13,120 nucleotides of DNA from Anaerolinea sp. (GTDB lineage: Bacteria; Chloroflexota; Anaerolineae; Anaerolineales; Villigracilaceae): NCBI GenBank assembly GCA_020720965.1, contig DYNS01000037.1:1-13120 (forward strand). The letters are read 5' to 3'. Below the pieces are notes generated by a model. It ran no database searches. It saw only the letters and a program-made list of their open reading frames with translations, and was not told the DNA's origin. The first letter of the stretch is position 1. Every line of letters starts with the position of its first letter. Shown here piece after piece: positions 7,245-13,120 of this stretch. The position numbers and the translations under genes were made by a program.

Positions 7245-8417
7245 ATGAACATCCTTCTGCTTATCTTTTCCATTCTCTTTGCCGAACGGATTCTCAAACA
7301 CCTTCTTGTCGTCCGTTTCTTTCAGCGCTCCATCCCGCCCCAAACGCAGCCCATCACCCTGGTCAGTATCCTCCAACCCATCCTGAGCGGTGACCCGACC
7401 CTGGCGGCGGGCTTGGAGCAAAACCTGACCATGCAAACCCGCTACCCGCTCGAATTTCTCTGGCTGGTAGATGATGACGACCACCAAGCCCAACGCATTT
7501 GCCGCGATTTGCTCGCCCGTTACCCCGCCAAGCGTGCCCACCTGATTCTGCTCCCGCCGCCGGGACCGCGCCAGAACCCGAAAATGGTCAAACTCATCGC
7601 CGGGGCGCAAATCGCCAGCGGTGATGTGCTTTGCGTGCTGGATGACGACACCCGCCTGCCCGATTTTGGTCTGGATGAGTGCCTGCCCTCCCTAGACCAA
7701 CCCGGCGTTGGACTGGCATTCGGCTTGCCCTACTACCTCAGTTTTGGGAATCTTTGGTCGCGGTTGGTGGCATACTTCGTCAACAGTCACAGCCTGCTGA
7801 CTTACATCCCCTATGCCCTGCTGACCGAACCGGTCACCATCAACGGCATGTTTTATGCTATTCGCCGCGAGATTCTCGATAAAATCGGCGGCTTTGACGG
7901 TCTTGAAAACATCCTTGCCGACGATTTTGCCATCGCCCAGCGCGTACGCGGTCACGGCTACCGGCTGGCGCAGACTTCGCTACGGCACGCCATCAGCACC
8001 TGGGTCGCCGCGCCGCGCAACTACTTCAACTTAATCCAACGCTGGTTCATCTTTCCGCGCGAATCAATGATGCGCCATTTGAAAGGTCGCGAACAAGTCA
8101 TTTTTTATACAGTGGTCCTGCTGCCGGTTTTTTCCCCCTGGCTGGTGCTGTTAATTTTGGCATTTTCACCAACCCTGTTGCCCGTCACCCTGCTCTATTT
8201 CCTCTACGACTACCTGATTTTTGCCCATTTTAACCTGGCTTACCTGAAGCGAACCTCGCCCTGGGTTCATTCCTACTGGGTTACGCTGCTTAGCCTGGCG
8301 CTGCCGCTCCAAATCCTGGCGGCATTGCTCGCCCCGCAACGTATCATCTGGCGCGGACATCTCATGCAAGCCGAAGCGGGCGGCGGCTTTCAATTCTTAG
8401 AGCGCCGAAAAAAGTAA
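7245..8417 (+). CDS. Membrane glycosyltransferase, ceramide glucosyltransferase-like paralogue
   Basis: This 390-residue protein is collinear with the glycosyltransferase at 4096-5253. It has an N-terminal membrane segment (1-25), a first acidic motif LVDDDDH (74-80), DDD in CVLDDDTRL (130-138), ADDFAIAQR (225-233) and an RW motif at 266-267. C-terminal hydrophobic segments follow at about 287-307, 309-325 and 345-363, ending with IIWRG. The position equivalent to Gln263 of the paralogue is Leu, giving LIQRW instead of QxxRW, which may change activity or acceptor use. I chose ATG 7245 because AAGGG at 7235-7239 is well spaced and the protein then begins directly with the membrane segment; a TTG at 7227 is in frame but poorly placed. 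It is third in the plus-strand operon, 69 bp after the SDR gene. Likely role: sugar transfer to a lipid acceptor at the inner membrane face. Confidence 0.87.
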   Translation: MNILLLIFSILFAERILKHLLVVRFFQRSIPPQTQPITLVSILQPILSGDPTLAAGLEQNLTMQTRYPLEFLWLVDDDDHQAQRICRDLLARYPAKRAHLILLPPPGPRQNPKMVKLIAGAQIASGDVLCVLDDDTRLPDFGLDECLPSLDQPGVGLAFGLPYYLSFGNLWSRLVAYFVNSHSLLTYIPYALLTEPVTINGMFYAIRREILDKIGGFDGLENILADDFAIAQRVRGHGYRLAQTSLRHAISTWVAAPRNYFNLIQRWFIFPRESMMRHLKGREQVIFYTVVLLPVFSPWLVLLILAFSPTLLPVTLLYFLYDYLIFAHFNLAYLKRTSPWVHSYWVTLLSLALPLQILAALLAPQRIIWRGHLMQAEAGGGFQFLERRKK

Positions 8418-8482
8418 ATGGCAGGGGTATCTATTTTGACCATAGCACATTCAAAAAAACATTTGCATTCTCTCACCCCAAG

Positions 8483-8505
8483 CCCCTCCCCCGCCGGGGG
8501 AGGGG
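8483..8505. repeat. Perfect GC-rich hairpin in the convergent gap
   Basis: CCCCTCCCCC (8483-8492) pairs perfectly with GGGGGAGGGG (8496-8505) around a GCC loop. It lies between the convergent glycosyltransferase and substrate-binding protein genes and is preceded by CTCACCCCAAG. It resembles the CCCTCACCCC-type palindromes scattered through many environmental bacterial genomes. No T-tract follows on either strand, so any bidirectional terminator role is uncertain. Confidence 0.5.
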
Positions 8506-8523
8506 GGTAAAAATCCGTTTCTC

Positions 8524-8541
8524 TCTTCTTGGGGGAGAAGA
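8524..8541. repeat. Short inverted repeat at the end of the SBP gene
   Basis: TCTTCT (8524-8529) and AGAAGA (8536-8541) can form a 6-bp stem with loop TGGGGG. It abuts the TAA of the substrate-binding protein gene (8544-8542 read in reverse) and, with the neighbouring hairpin, accounts for most of the 8418-8541 gap. Nothing else recognisable is in that gap. Confidence 0.35.
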
Positions 8542-9486
8542 TTAGGGCAACAGCGAGCCATTGACCGAATCGGCGTAGGAAACGTCTGCGCTGAGCAAGC
8601 CTTTTTCTTTTGCCCATGCCAAAACGTCATCCCACTCCGCCTGGGATGATACCCCGCTGAGGGGGAAGGGCGGGGCAACGTAGGTTCCAGCCAGGGGCTG
8701 AGGCACCATCTTTTGCTCTGCCAGCAGGCTGGCATATTTTTGCGGGTCGGCGTTAATCGCCTTCACCGCGTCTTCGATGGCGGCGAGAAAAGCGCGGATG
8801 GCTTCCGGGTTTTCGTCTATCACCGCTTTGCGGAAGGAGATGACGCTCGCGCCCAGCAGCGGGGCGGAAGAGTCGTCCAGGACGATGGTTGCGCCGCTTT
8901 GGACAGCCAACGCACCCAGCGGGTCTGGCATGACGGCGGCGTTCAGTTCGCCCGTGCCGAGCAGCGACATACGGTCTGGAATTTTGGGAACAGCCAGGTA
9001 TTTAATCTCTTCCGGGCTAAAACCGTTTGCCTGCAAAAGCCGGTCGGTCAGGTATTCGATGATGGTTCCCTGCGAGATGCCGATTTCCACCCCTTTTAAG
9101 CCGGAAACTTCACTAATGCCGGAGGCGCCGGAGGCAAGCAGGAAGAAATGACCCGCGCCGGGGCTTGCCATGTGACCATAACGCACTGCCTGCATCTGAA
9201 TGTTTTCGCGGTTGAAGAACATGACCGAGAGCAGTTCGTTTAACGTTCCATCGGCTTGACCAGACTGGAGGAGTTGGTCGCGTTCTGGGGCAGAAGCAAC
9301 CGGGATGAGTTCCACCTTTACGCCGTGTTTGGCGTAAAAATCTTCTGCCTGGGCAACGAACATGGGCAGGGTGTCTATGACCGGGATGACGGCAAGGCGC
9401 AGGGTGACTTCTGGCGCAGGGGCTGCCGGGGCGCAGGCGTTCAGCAGCAAGAGCAGGGGCAAAAAGGCGAGCAGGATTCGTTTCAT
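8542..9486 (-). CDS. NitT/TauT-type ABC substrate-binding lipoprotein, orphan
   Basis: This 314-residue protein has a lipoprotein signal peptide: a basic start, a hydrophobic run to residue 15 and lipobox LLNAC with Cys18. It is followed by an Ala/Pro linker. The mature part fits the NMT1/THI5-like (SsuA/TauA/NrtA) periplasmic-binding fold: LRLAVIPVIDTLPMFVAQ near 30-47, GVEIGISQGT in the middle, and GELNAAVMPDP. Such proteins capture small ligands such as sulfonates, nitrate or pyrimidine precursors outside the membrane; the ligand here is unknown. Its ATG overlaps the tetR stop (ATGA), with AAGGAG (complement of 9498-9503) 11 nt upstream inside tetR. No ATPase or permease gene accompanies it: the downstream side is a convergent gene and the upstream side is tetR and its promoter. 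It must use a transporter encoded elsewhere or act as a sensor-type binding protein. Confidence 0.85.
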   Translation of the reverse strand: MKRILLAFLPLLLLLNACAPAAPAPEVTLRLAVIPVIDTLPMFVAQAEDFYAKHGVKVELIPVASAPERDQLLQSGQADGTLNELLSVMFFNRENIQMQAVRYGHMASPGAGHFFLLASGASGISEVSGLKGVEIGISQGTIIEYLTDRLLQANGFSPEEIKYLAVPKIPDRMSLLGTGELNAAVMPDPLGALAVQSGATIVLDDSSAPLLGASVISFRKAVIDENPEAIRAFLAAIEDAVKAINADPQKYASLLAEQKMVPQPLAGTYVAPPFPLSGVSSQAEWDDVLAWAKEKGLLSADVSYADSVNGSLLP

Positions 9487-10103
9487 GGGGCAGGGGTCTC
9501 CTTGGGTGGGGTTGGGTTTTTTTCTTGTGCGCCAATGGAGCGCAGCAGGAAGGTTTTCATTTCCGGGATGGAGGTTTCCAGGTCGGGCGAGCCGGTGTAA
9601 ATCCAGTGAATGACGATTTCGTTCAGGGCGCCGACCCAGGCGCGGGCGGCGAATTCTGCATTTTGGGGGGGTAGGCTGCCATCGGCAATTCCTTTTTCTA
9701 TTCGCGCCTGCACAATGGCGCTAAAACGGTTGTTGATGGCGCGGCGGCGCTCCTCGAAGGCGGCTCCCAGCCCAACGGCTTGCACCAGCACAATTTTTGC
9801 CAGGGGGCGATATTGGCTGAAGAGGCGCAAACTGGCGCTGAGAACGGCTTCCACCTGTTCGCTGCCGTGCGCCTCGGCTTGGATGGAACTGTCGAGGCGG
9901 CTTTCCAGCAGGCTGGTGAAGGTTTCTATCAGCCCGAAGAAAATCTCTTGCTTGCCGGGGAAGTGAAAATAGAGCGAGCCTTTGGAGGTGTTGGACTCGG
10001 TCACGATGTCGTCCATGCGGGTATCGTGATAGCCTTTTTCTGCAAAGACGCGCACGGCGGCTTCTAAAATTTTGGTACGGGTGTCGGTTGGGTCTGGATT
10101 CAT
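9483..10103 (-). CDS. TetR/AcrR-family transcriptional regulator
   Basis: With the start at ATG 10103 this is a 206-residue TetR-family repressor. The N-terminal helices TRTKILEAAVRVFAEKGYHD and the helix-turn-helix at about 28-47, with SKGSLYFHFPGKQEIF, are typical. The rest is the variable ligand-binding and dimerisation domain. An upstream in-frame ATG at 10172 is rejected because it would overlap the -35 of the promoter and put the operator inside the gene. The stop overlaps the ATG of the substrate-binding lipoprotein, so both are expressed together. The palindrome at 10112-10137, just before the start, indicates autoregulation. The inducer is unknown; it may be related to the ligand of the partner lipoprotein. 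The C-terminal tail is Pro/Thr/Lys rich. Confidence 0.87.
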   Translation of the reverse strand: MNPDPTDTRTKILEAAVRVFAEKGYHDTRMDDIVTESNTSKGSLYFHFPGKQEIFFGLIETFTSLLESRLDSSIQAEAHGSEQVEAVLSASLRLFSQYRPLAKIVLVQAVGLGAAFEERRRAINNRFSAIVQARIEKGIADGSLPPQNAEFAARAWVGALNEIVIHWIYTGSPDLETSIPEMKTFLLRSIGAQEKNPTPPKETPAP

Positions 10104-10111
10104 GCTTTGCT

Positions 10112-10137
10112 CACTAGACTGACTGGTCGGTTTAGTG
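10112..10137. promoter_or_regulatory. Palindromic TetR-type operator
   Basis: A 26-bp imperfect palindrome has outer arms CACTA and TAGTG and inner GAC/GTC pairs; 10 of 13 base pairs are symmetric. The core ACTGGTCGGTTTAG resembles operators of the TetR family (ACCGACC/GGTCGGT type). It lies immediately downstream of the -10 and 8 nt before the tetR ATG, an ideal position for repression by the encoded TetR. Confidence 0.65.
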
Positions 10138-10143
10138 GCGGCA

Positions 10144-10172
10144 ATCTTACTACAAAGGCGGGAGAGTTTCAA
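10144..10172 (-). promoter_or_regulatory. Sigma70-type promoter of the tetR-SBP unit
   Basis: Read on the minus strand: -35 TTGAAA (complement of 10167-10172), a 17-nt spacer, and -10 TAAGAT (complement of 10144-10149). Transcription would start near the edge of the palindromic operator. This position supports the tetR start at 10103. Confidence 0.6.
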
Positions 10173-10208
10173 GCGCGGAAAATTAACGTCTTCTTTACGC
10201 CTTCTGCC

Positions 10209-10235
10209 TCAAGTCTCTTTTGGCTCTGCCGAAAC
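10209..10235 (+). promoter_or_regulatory. Sigma28 (FliA)-type promoter for flagellin
   Basis: TCAAGTCT (10209-10216), an 11-nt spacer and GCCGAAAC (10228-10235) match the flagellar sigma consensus TAAAGTTT-N11-GCCGATAA at 6 of 8 positions in each box. The location upstream of flagellin fits. The predicted leader is about 145 nt. Confidence 0.6.
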
Positions 10236-10345
10236 TATTGCTGTAACAAAAAAACATCTTCACCGGAGGCGACCCCTAAAAAAAATAAACCCCAAACGCT
10301 CTTCCCCCCTTTGGCAAGACCCCATCCCTTTTTCTTTTTTACCCC

Positions 10346-10390
10346 TCGGGGAAGGAACCCCGACCACACATTCAAACATGGAGGTTTGAA
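10346..10390 (+). promoter_or_regulatory. Flagellin leader hairpin and Shine-Dalgarno region, possible CsrA sites
   Basis: TCGGGG (10346-10351) and CCCCGA (10358-10363) form a 6-bp stem with loop AAGGAA, which contains an ANGGA motif. A second ANGGA (ATGGA, 10378-10382) overlaps the Shine-Dalgarno GGAGG (10380-10384), 6 nt before the flagellin ATG. CTTCCCC at 10301-10307 could pair with GGGGAAG (10348-10354) and compete with the hairpin. Two such motifs, one in a hairpin and one on the SD, are the known layout of CsrA control of flagellin in Bacillus. That this happens here is inference. Confidence 0.4.
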
Positions 10391-11914
10391 ATGGCTACCG
10401 TAGATATTACCCGCATCGCGTCCAATATTGGCGCACTCAATTCCCTCAACTCTCTGATGAACATCAACGCCAAACTGGCGACTCATCAGACCCGTCTTTC
10501 CACCGGCAAACGCATCAACAGCGCCGCAGACGACCCCGCCGGTCTCACCATCGCCACCAAAATGCTCGCCCGCTCCGAAGGTTTGAAAGTTTCGCTGGAC
10601 AACATCGGCGACGCCAAGAACATGCTCTCGGTTGCCGAAGGCGGTCTCAGCAAGATGAGCGACATCATCGTGCAGATGCGTAACAAGGCAGAGCAGGCGG
10701 CTTCGGACACCCTCGGCGCTTCGGAACGCGCCACCATCCAGACCCAGCTTTCCTCCTACGCCGAGCAGCTTCAGAACATCGTGGACGAAACCAAATGGAA
10801 CGGCGTAAAACTGCTGGATAACACCACCGGCAACAAAGTCTTCCAAACCGGTGTAGACGAGGGCGAAAGCACCACCTGGGTTCTGCCCGACAAACTCGAC
10901 CCGACCACCCTCAACCTTTCCGAAGTGGTTGCCAACGTGACTGCCACCTTTGTCAATGTGAGCGACTCCTTCTCCGGCGGCACGAGCAGCAGCCAACTGG
11001 GAACCATGTCCGAACTCAGCACCGGCGATTACTCCTTTGAAGTGTTGGACAAGGCAACCTCCGCCACCCAGGGCAAAGCCACCCTGGATACGACCAGCAC
11101 CCTGCTGAACGGCGTGAACGCCCTCGGCACCTCCAACGCCCCCGCCGGTGAACTTGCCTCCGGGCGTTATAACCTGAAGATTACGGCGGTGGCTGGCGCA
11201 GCGGATGTAAGTTATGTGATTACCAACCTGGATGATGCCACCTGGGACGGTGACGGCTCCATGACGGTCTCGAATGAAGACATTTCGGCGGGCAACCTGC
11301 TCACCTCTGCTGGTACGACCTCCGGCGTTGCCCTCACCTTCGCCACCGACCCCAGCGGCTTGGTCGCCGGGCAGTCCATGAACTTTGAATATATCGCCAG
11401 CAACCAGGCAAAGTTTGAACTGAACGATGCCTCCGGGCAGGCAGTCCAAATTGCCCGCAATACCAGCGGCACCCTTTCCGGCTCCTCGGCATATTACACC
11501 GCCGCCGGAACCTACCAGACAGGGCGCGGCGTCAGCATCACCCTGGGCGCTTTTACCGACATCGCAGCAGGCGAAACCGAGAACCTGACCTACAAGCAAG
11601 CCGACAACTTCTCGGTCGATGTCTCCACCGCCGTCAAGGCTGGCGCGTACATGACCACCGCCAACTATGCTCTGGACAAAGTCACCGGCGCCCTTTCCGA
11701 CCTCGGCTCGCTGATGGCTCGCCTGACCTTCAAAGAAGACTCCATCTCCACCGCCCAAATCAACGTGGAAGCCGCTCACAACCGCATTATGAACGCCAAC
11801 ATGGCAGAAGAACAGATGAACGCTTCCAAATACGCCATTCTGCAACAGACTGCCGTTGCCATGCTGGCGCAAGCCAACCAGGCTCCGCAGAACCTGCTCA
11901 GCCTCTTCCGCTAG
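10391..11914 (+). CDS. fliC: Flagellin
   Basis: This 507-residue flagellin has conserved D0/D1 termini. The N-terminal part (1-150) carries LSTGKRINSAADDPAGLTIA at 36-55 and the D1 helices through KWNGVKLLD. The C-terminal part (425-507) carries AQINVEAAHNRIMNANMAEE and ends in LLSLFR. The central variable region (about 155-425) is Gly/Ser/Thr-rich beta structure with repeated modules beginning (S/T)G-x-Y, for example GDYSFEVLD (212-220) and GRYNLKITA (258-266). The module around GTYQTGRGVSITL (373-385) recurs in FliD. It is secreted by the flagellar export apparatus and polymerises into the filament. There is no Cys. At the D1 site matching the Salmonella TLR5 patch, the helix reads VQMRNKAEQ (94-102). 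A GGAGG site and sigma28-type promoter precede it; fliD follows after a hairpin. Confidence 0.97.
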   Translation: MATVDITRIASNIGALNSLNSLMNINAKLATHQTRLSTGKRINSAADDPAGLTIATKMLARSEGLKVSLDNIGDAKNMLSVAEGGLSKMSDIIVQMRNKAEQAASDTLGASERATIQTQLSSYAEQLQNIVDETKWNGVKLLDNTTGNKVFQTGVDEGESTTWVLPDKLDPTTLNLSEVVANVTATFVNVSDSFSGGTSSSQLGTMSELSTGDYSFEVLDKATSATQGKATLDTTSTLLNGVNALGTSNAPAGELASGRYNLKITAVAGAADVSYVITNLDDATWDGDGSMTVSNEDISAGNLLTSAGTTSGVALTFATDPSGLVAGQSMNFEYIASNQAKFELNDASGQAVQIARNTSGTLSGSSAYYTAAGTYQTGRGVSITLGAFTDIAAGETENLTYKQADNFSVDVSTAVKAGAYMTTANYALDKVTGALSDLGSLMARLTFKEDSISTAQINVEAAHNRIMNANMAEEQMNASKYAILQQTAVAMLAQANQAPQNLLSLFR

Positions 11915-11938
11915 GCGTAATCTCTCCACGCAACCGAT

Positions 11939-11963
11939 GGGGGAGGCGCACCGCGCCTCCCCC
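11939..11963 (+). terminator. Strong hairpin between flagellin and fliD
   Basis: An 11-bp perfect stem, GGGGGAGGCGC (11939-11949) with GCGCCTCCCCC (11953-11963), has an ACC loop. It is followed by CTTTGCCGCTCTTT, which lacks a continuous T-run. It probably acts as a partial terminator or as an mRNA 3'-end stabiliser that lets flagellin be made in large excess over FliD. Confidence 0.55.
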
Positions 11964-11992
11964 CTTTGCCGCTCTTTGAAAGAAGGTGAAGT

Positions 11993-13120
11993 ATGGCAAG
12001 CAGCATTTCCTCCATAGACTCGTTGATGACCAACCTCGCGCCCACCTTTCAGACCACCATCAAAGCCATCATCGAAGCCGAAAGCGCCCCCCTGAACCAG
12101 GTGAAAGCCCAAAAAGACTCGTTGGAACTGCGGCGCGGCGTGTTTAACGACCTGAAAACCAACTTCGATTCCCTCCAGAACGCCCTCAAAGCCCTCATCA
12201 GCACCGAAGCCTCCTACGGCTTGAAGATGACCCCCAAACTAAGCGTCGCCCCCGCCCTGGCAGGCTCGGCGGTTGCCACTGCCAGCCTCAGCGCCGAAAC
12301 CGCCCCTACCGCAGACTATTCCCTGGCGGTGAGCCAACTGGCAAAAGCCCACAGCCTCGCTTCTGCGGCAGTTGCCAGCCCAGACCTTGCCCTGGGTAAG
12401 AGCGGCACGTTTTGGATGGGTGGAACCGGGGTTGCCGACTTGCAAACCGAAACATCCCCTGGGGTGTACTCGCCTTTTGTGGCGGCGGGCAGCCTTACAG
12501 CCGCCTCCACTGCCCTGGTAGCCAGCGGTCAGCGCGAGTTGGGGACGGGGACCTACACCCTTCAGGTGCGCGATTCTGCCGGGGTACGCCAATTCCGCCT
12601 GGTGAACGCCGATTCCAACCCGGTTTCCCTCCGCAAAACCGATGGCAGCAACGCCTTCACCGCCGACTGGCAAGCCATGCCCTCCGGCGCTTACGACACC
12701 GGGCGAGGGCAAACCCTTACCTTTAACCCCAACAACGGTTTGGAAAGCGTTTCTTTTTACTACACCGCCAGGGGAACTTCCCTCCAGGTCAGCGCAACCG
12801 ATACGCAGCGCAGCCTGATGAACGCCATCAACGCCGCCGAACAGCCCGAAGGCAGGCACTTTACCGCCGCCATTGTCGCCAACCAACTCACCCTCACCGC
12901 CGCTCAAACCGGAGAAAATCATGGCATGGTGTTTAGCGACGGGGCAGGGCTGGGCTTTAACACCCTTTTGCAAAGCGCCCAAAACGCCCAATTCACCCTC
13001 AACGGCATGAGCGTCTCCCGCGCCTCCAACACCGGCTTAACCGATGTGCTGGAAGGCGTTACCCTCAACCTTGCCGGGGATGCCGAAGGCAAAAGCGCCC
13101 TCCTCAGCATTAGCGCCAGC
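11993..13120 (+). CDS. fliD: Flagellar filament cap protein FliD (hook-associated protein 2), 3' end cut
   Basis: The frame is open from ATG 11993 to the window end: 376 codons and no stop, so the gene is partial. The N-terminal 120 residues fit the FliD N domain, with IDSLMTNLAPTF near 8-19, ESAPLNQVKAQKDSLELRR (30-48) and YSLAVSQLAKAH (109-120). The middle is a beta-rich variable region. Near the edge FTLNGMSVSRASNTGLTDVLEGVTLNL (334-360) is the typical FliD stretch preceding the C-terminal domain. FliD caps the growing filament and helps flagellin fold as it is exported. A GAAGGTGA ribosome site lies just upstream. Residues 185-270 share a module with the flagellin variable region, with the common motif GAYDTGRGQTLTF (232-244). 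No fliS gene is seen up to the edge. Confidence 0.93.
   Translation, partial: MASSISSIDSLMTNLAPTFQTTIKAIIEAESAPLNQVKAQKDSLELRRGVFNDLKTNFDSLQNALKALISTEASYGLKMTPKLSVAPALAGSAVATASLSAETAPTADYSLAVSQLAKAHSLASAAVASPDLALGKSGTFWMGGTGVADLQTETSPGVYSPFVAAGSLTAASTALVASGQRELGTGTYTLQVRDSAGVRQFRLVNADSNPVSLRKTDGSNAFTADWQAMPSGAYDTGRGQTLTFNPNNGLESVSFYYTARGTSLQVSATDTQRSLMNAINAAEQPEGRHFTAAIVANQLTLTAAQTGENHGMVFSDGAGLGFNTLLQSAQNAQFTLNGMSVSRASNTGLTDVLEGVTLNLAGDAEGKSALLSISAS

Noticed and set aside
8483..8505. Rho-independent terminator
   Set aside because: No T-run follows the stem on either strand.
10104..10172. N-terminal extension of TetR from ATG 10172
   Set aside because: It would cover the promoter and palindromic operator; the added residues do not look like TetR sequence.
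10235..12112. A very long open frame (625 codons) antisense to flagellin
   Set aside because: Glycine- and valine-rich low-complexity translation with no known domain; it mirrors the codon bias of the flagellin gene, which has clear homology.
12239..12991. Minus-strand 250-codon frame
   Set aside because: Antisense to fliD, which has clear N-terminal and mid-domain signatures.
1..13120. CRISPR arrays, tRNA or rRNA genes, insertion sequences
   Set aside because: No direct-repeat arrays, cloverleaf-like or rRNA-like sequence, or transposase motifs were seen on either strand by reading.

Overview
This window looks like a moderately GC-rich, flagellated environmental bacterium. My best guess is Chloroflexota, of the Anaerolineae type. 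That rests on the OleC/OleD-type proteins, on intergenic ACACGAAGGACACAAAG repeats that I associate with such genomes, and on the style of the flagellar genes. No rRNA or other marker is present, so the placement is tentative.

Region 1 (1-8417) is a putative lipid-biosynthesis locus built around a divergent promoter at about 5251-5400. Leftward on the minus strand runs a tightly packed operon: a membrane GT2/GT21-type glycosyltransferase, an alpha/beta hydrolase of maspardin type with a Ser nucleophile, an OleC-like AMP-forming ligase (beta-lactone synthetase type), an OleD-like NAD(P)-dependent reductase, and a metallo-beta-lactamase-fold hydrolase cut by the window edge. The first four genes overlap by 4-17 bases. 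Rightward on the plus strand are a ketoacyl synthase III with an intact Cys-His-Asn triad, a short-chain dehydrogenase that starts at the next base, and a second glycosyltransferase paralogous to the first. Together these suggest acyl chain condensation, beta-keto reduction, acid activation or beta-lactone formation, hydrolytic tailoring and glycosylation at the membrane. The result would be an undescribed glycosylated long-chain lipid rather than the plain olefin of classical OleABCD pathways. The product is inferred.

Region 2 (8418-10172) is a convergent gap with two hairpin repeats, followed by a two-gene minus-strand unit. It encodes a TetR regulator and an overlapping NitT/TauT-type substrate-binding lipoprotein. 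No ABC ATPase or permease is present. A good sigma70-type promoter and a 26-bp palindromic operator lie just upstream of tetR and suggest autoregulation.

Region 3 (10173-13120) is flagellar. A sigma28-type promoter and a leader of about 145 nt with ANGGA motifs precede a 507-residue flagellin. After it come a strong hairpin and the first 376 codons of the filament cap gene fliD, cut by the window edge. The flagellin variable region and the FliD middle region share a recognisable module.
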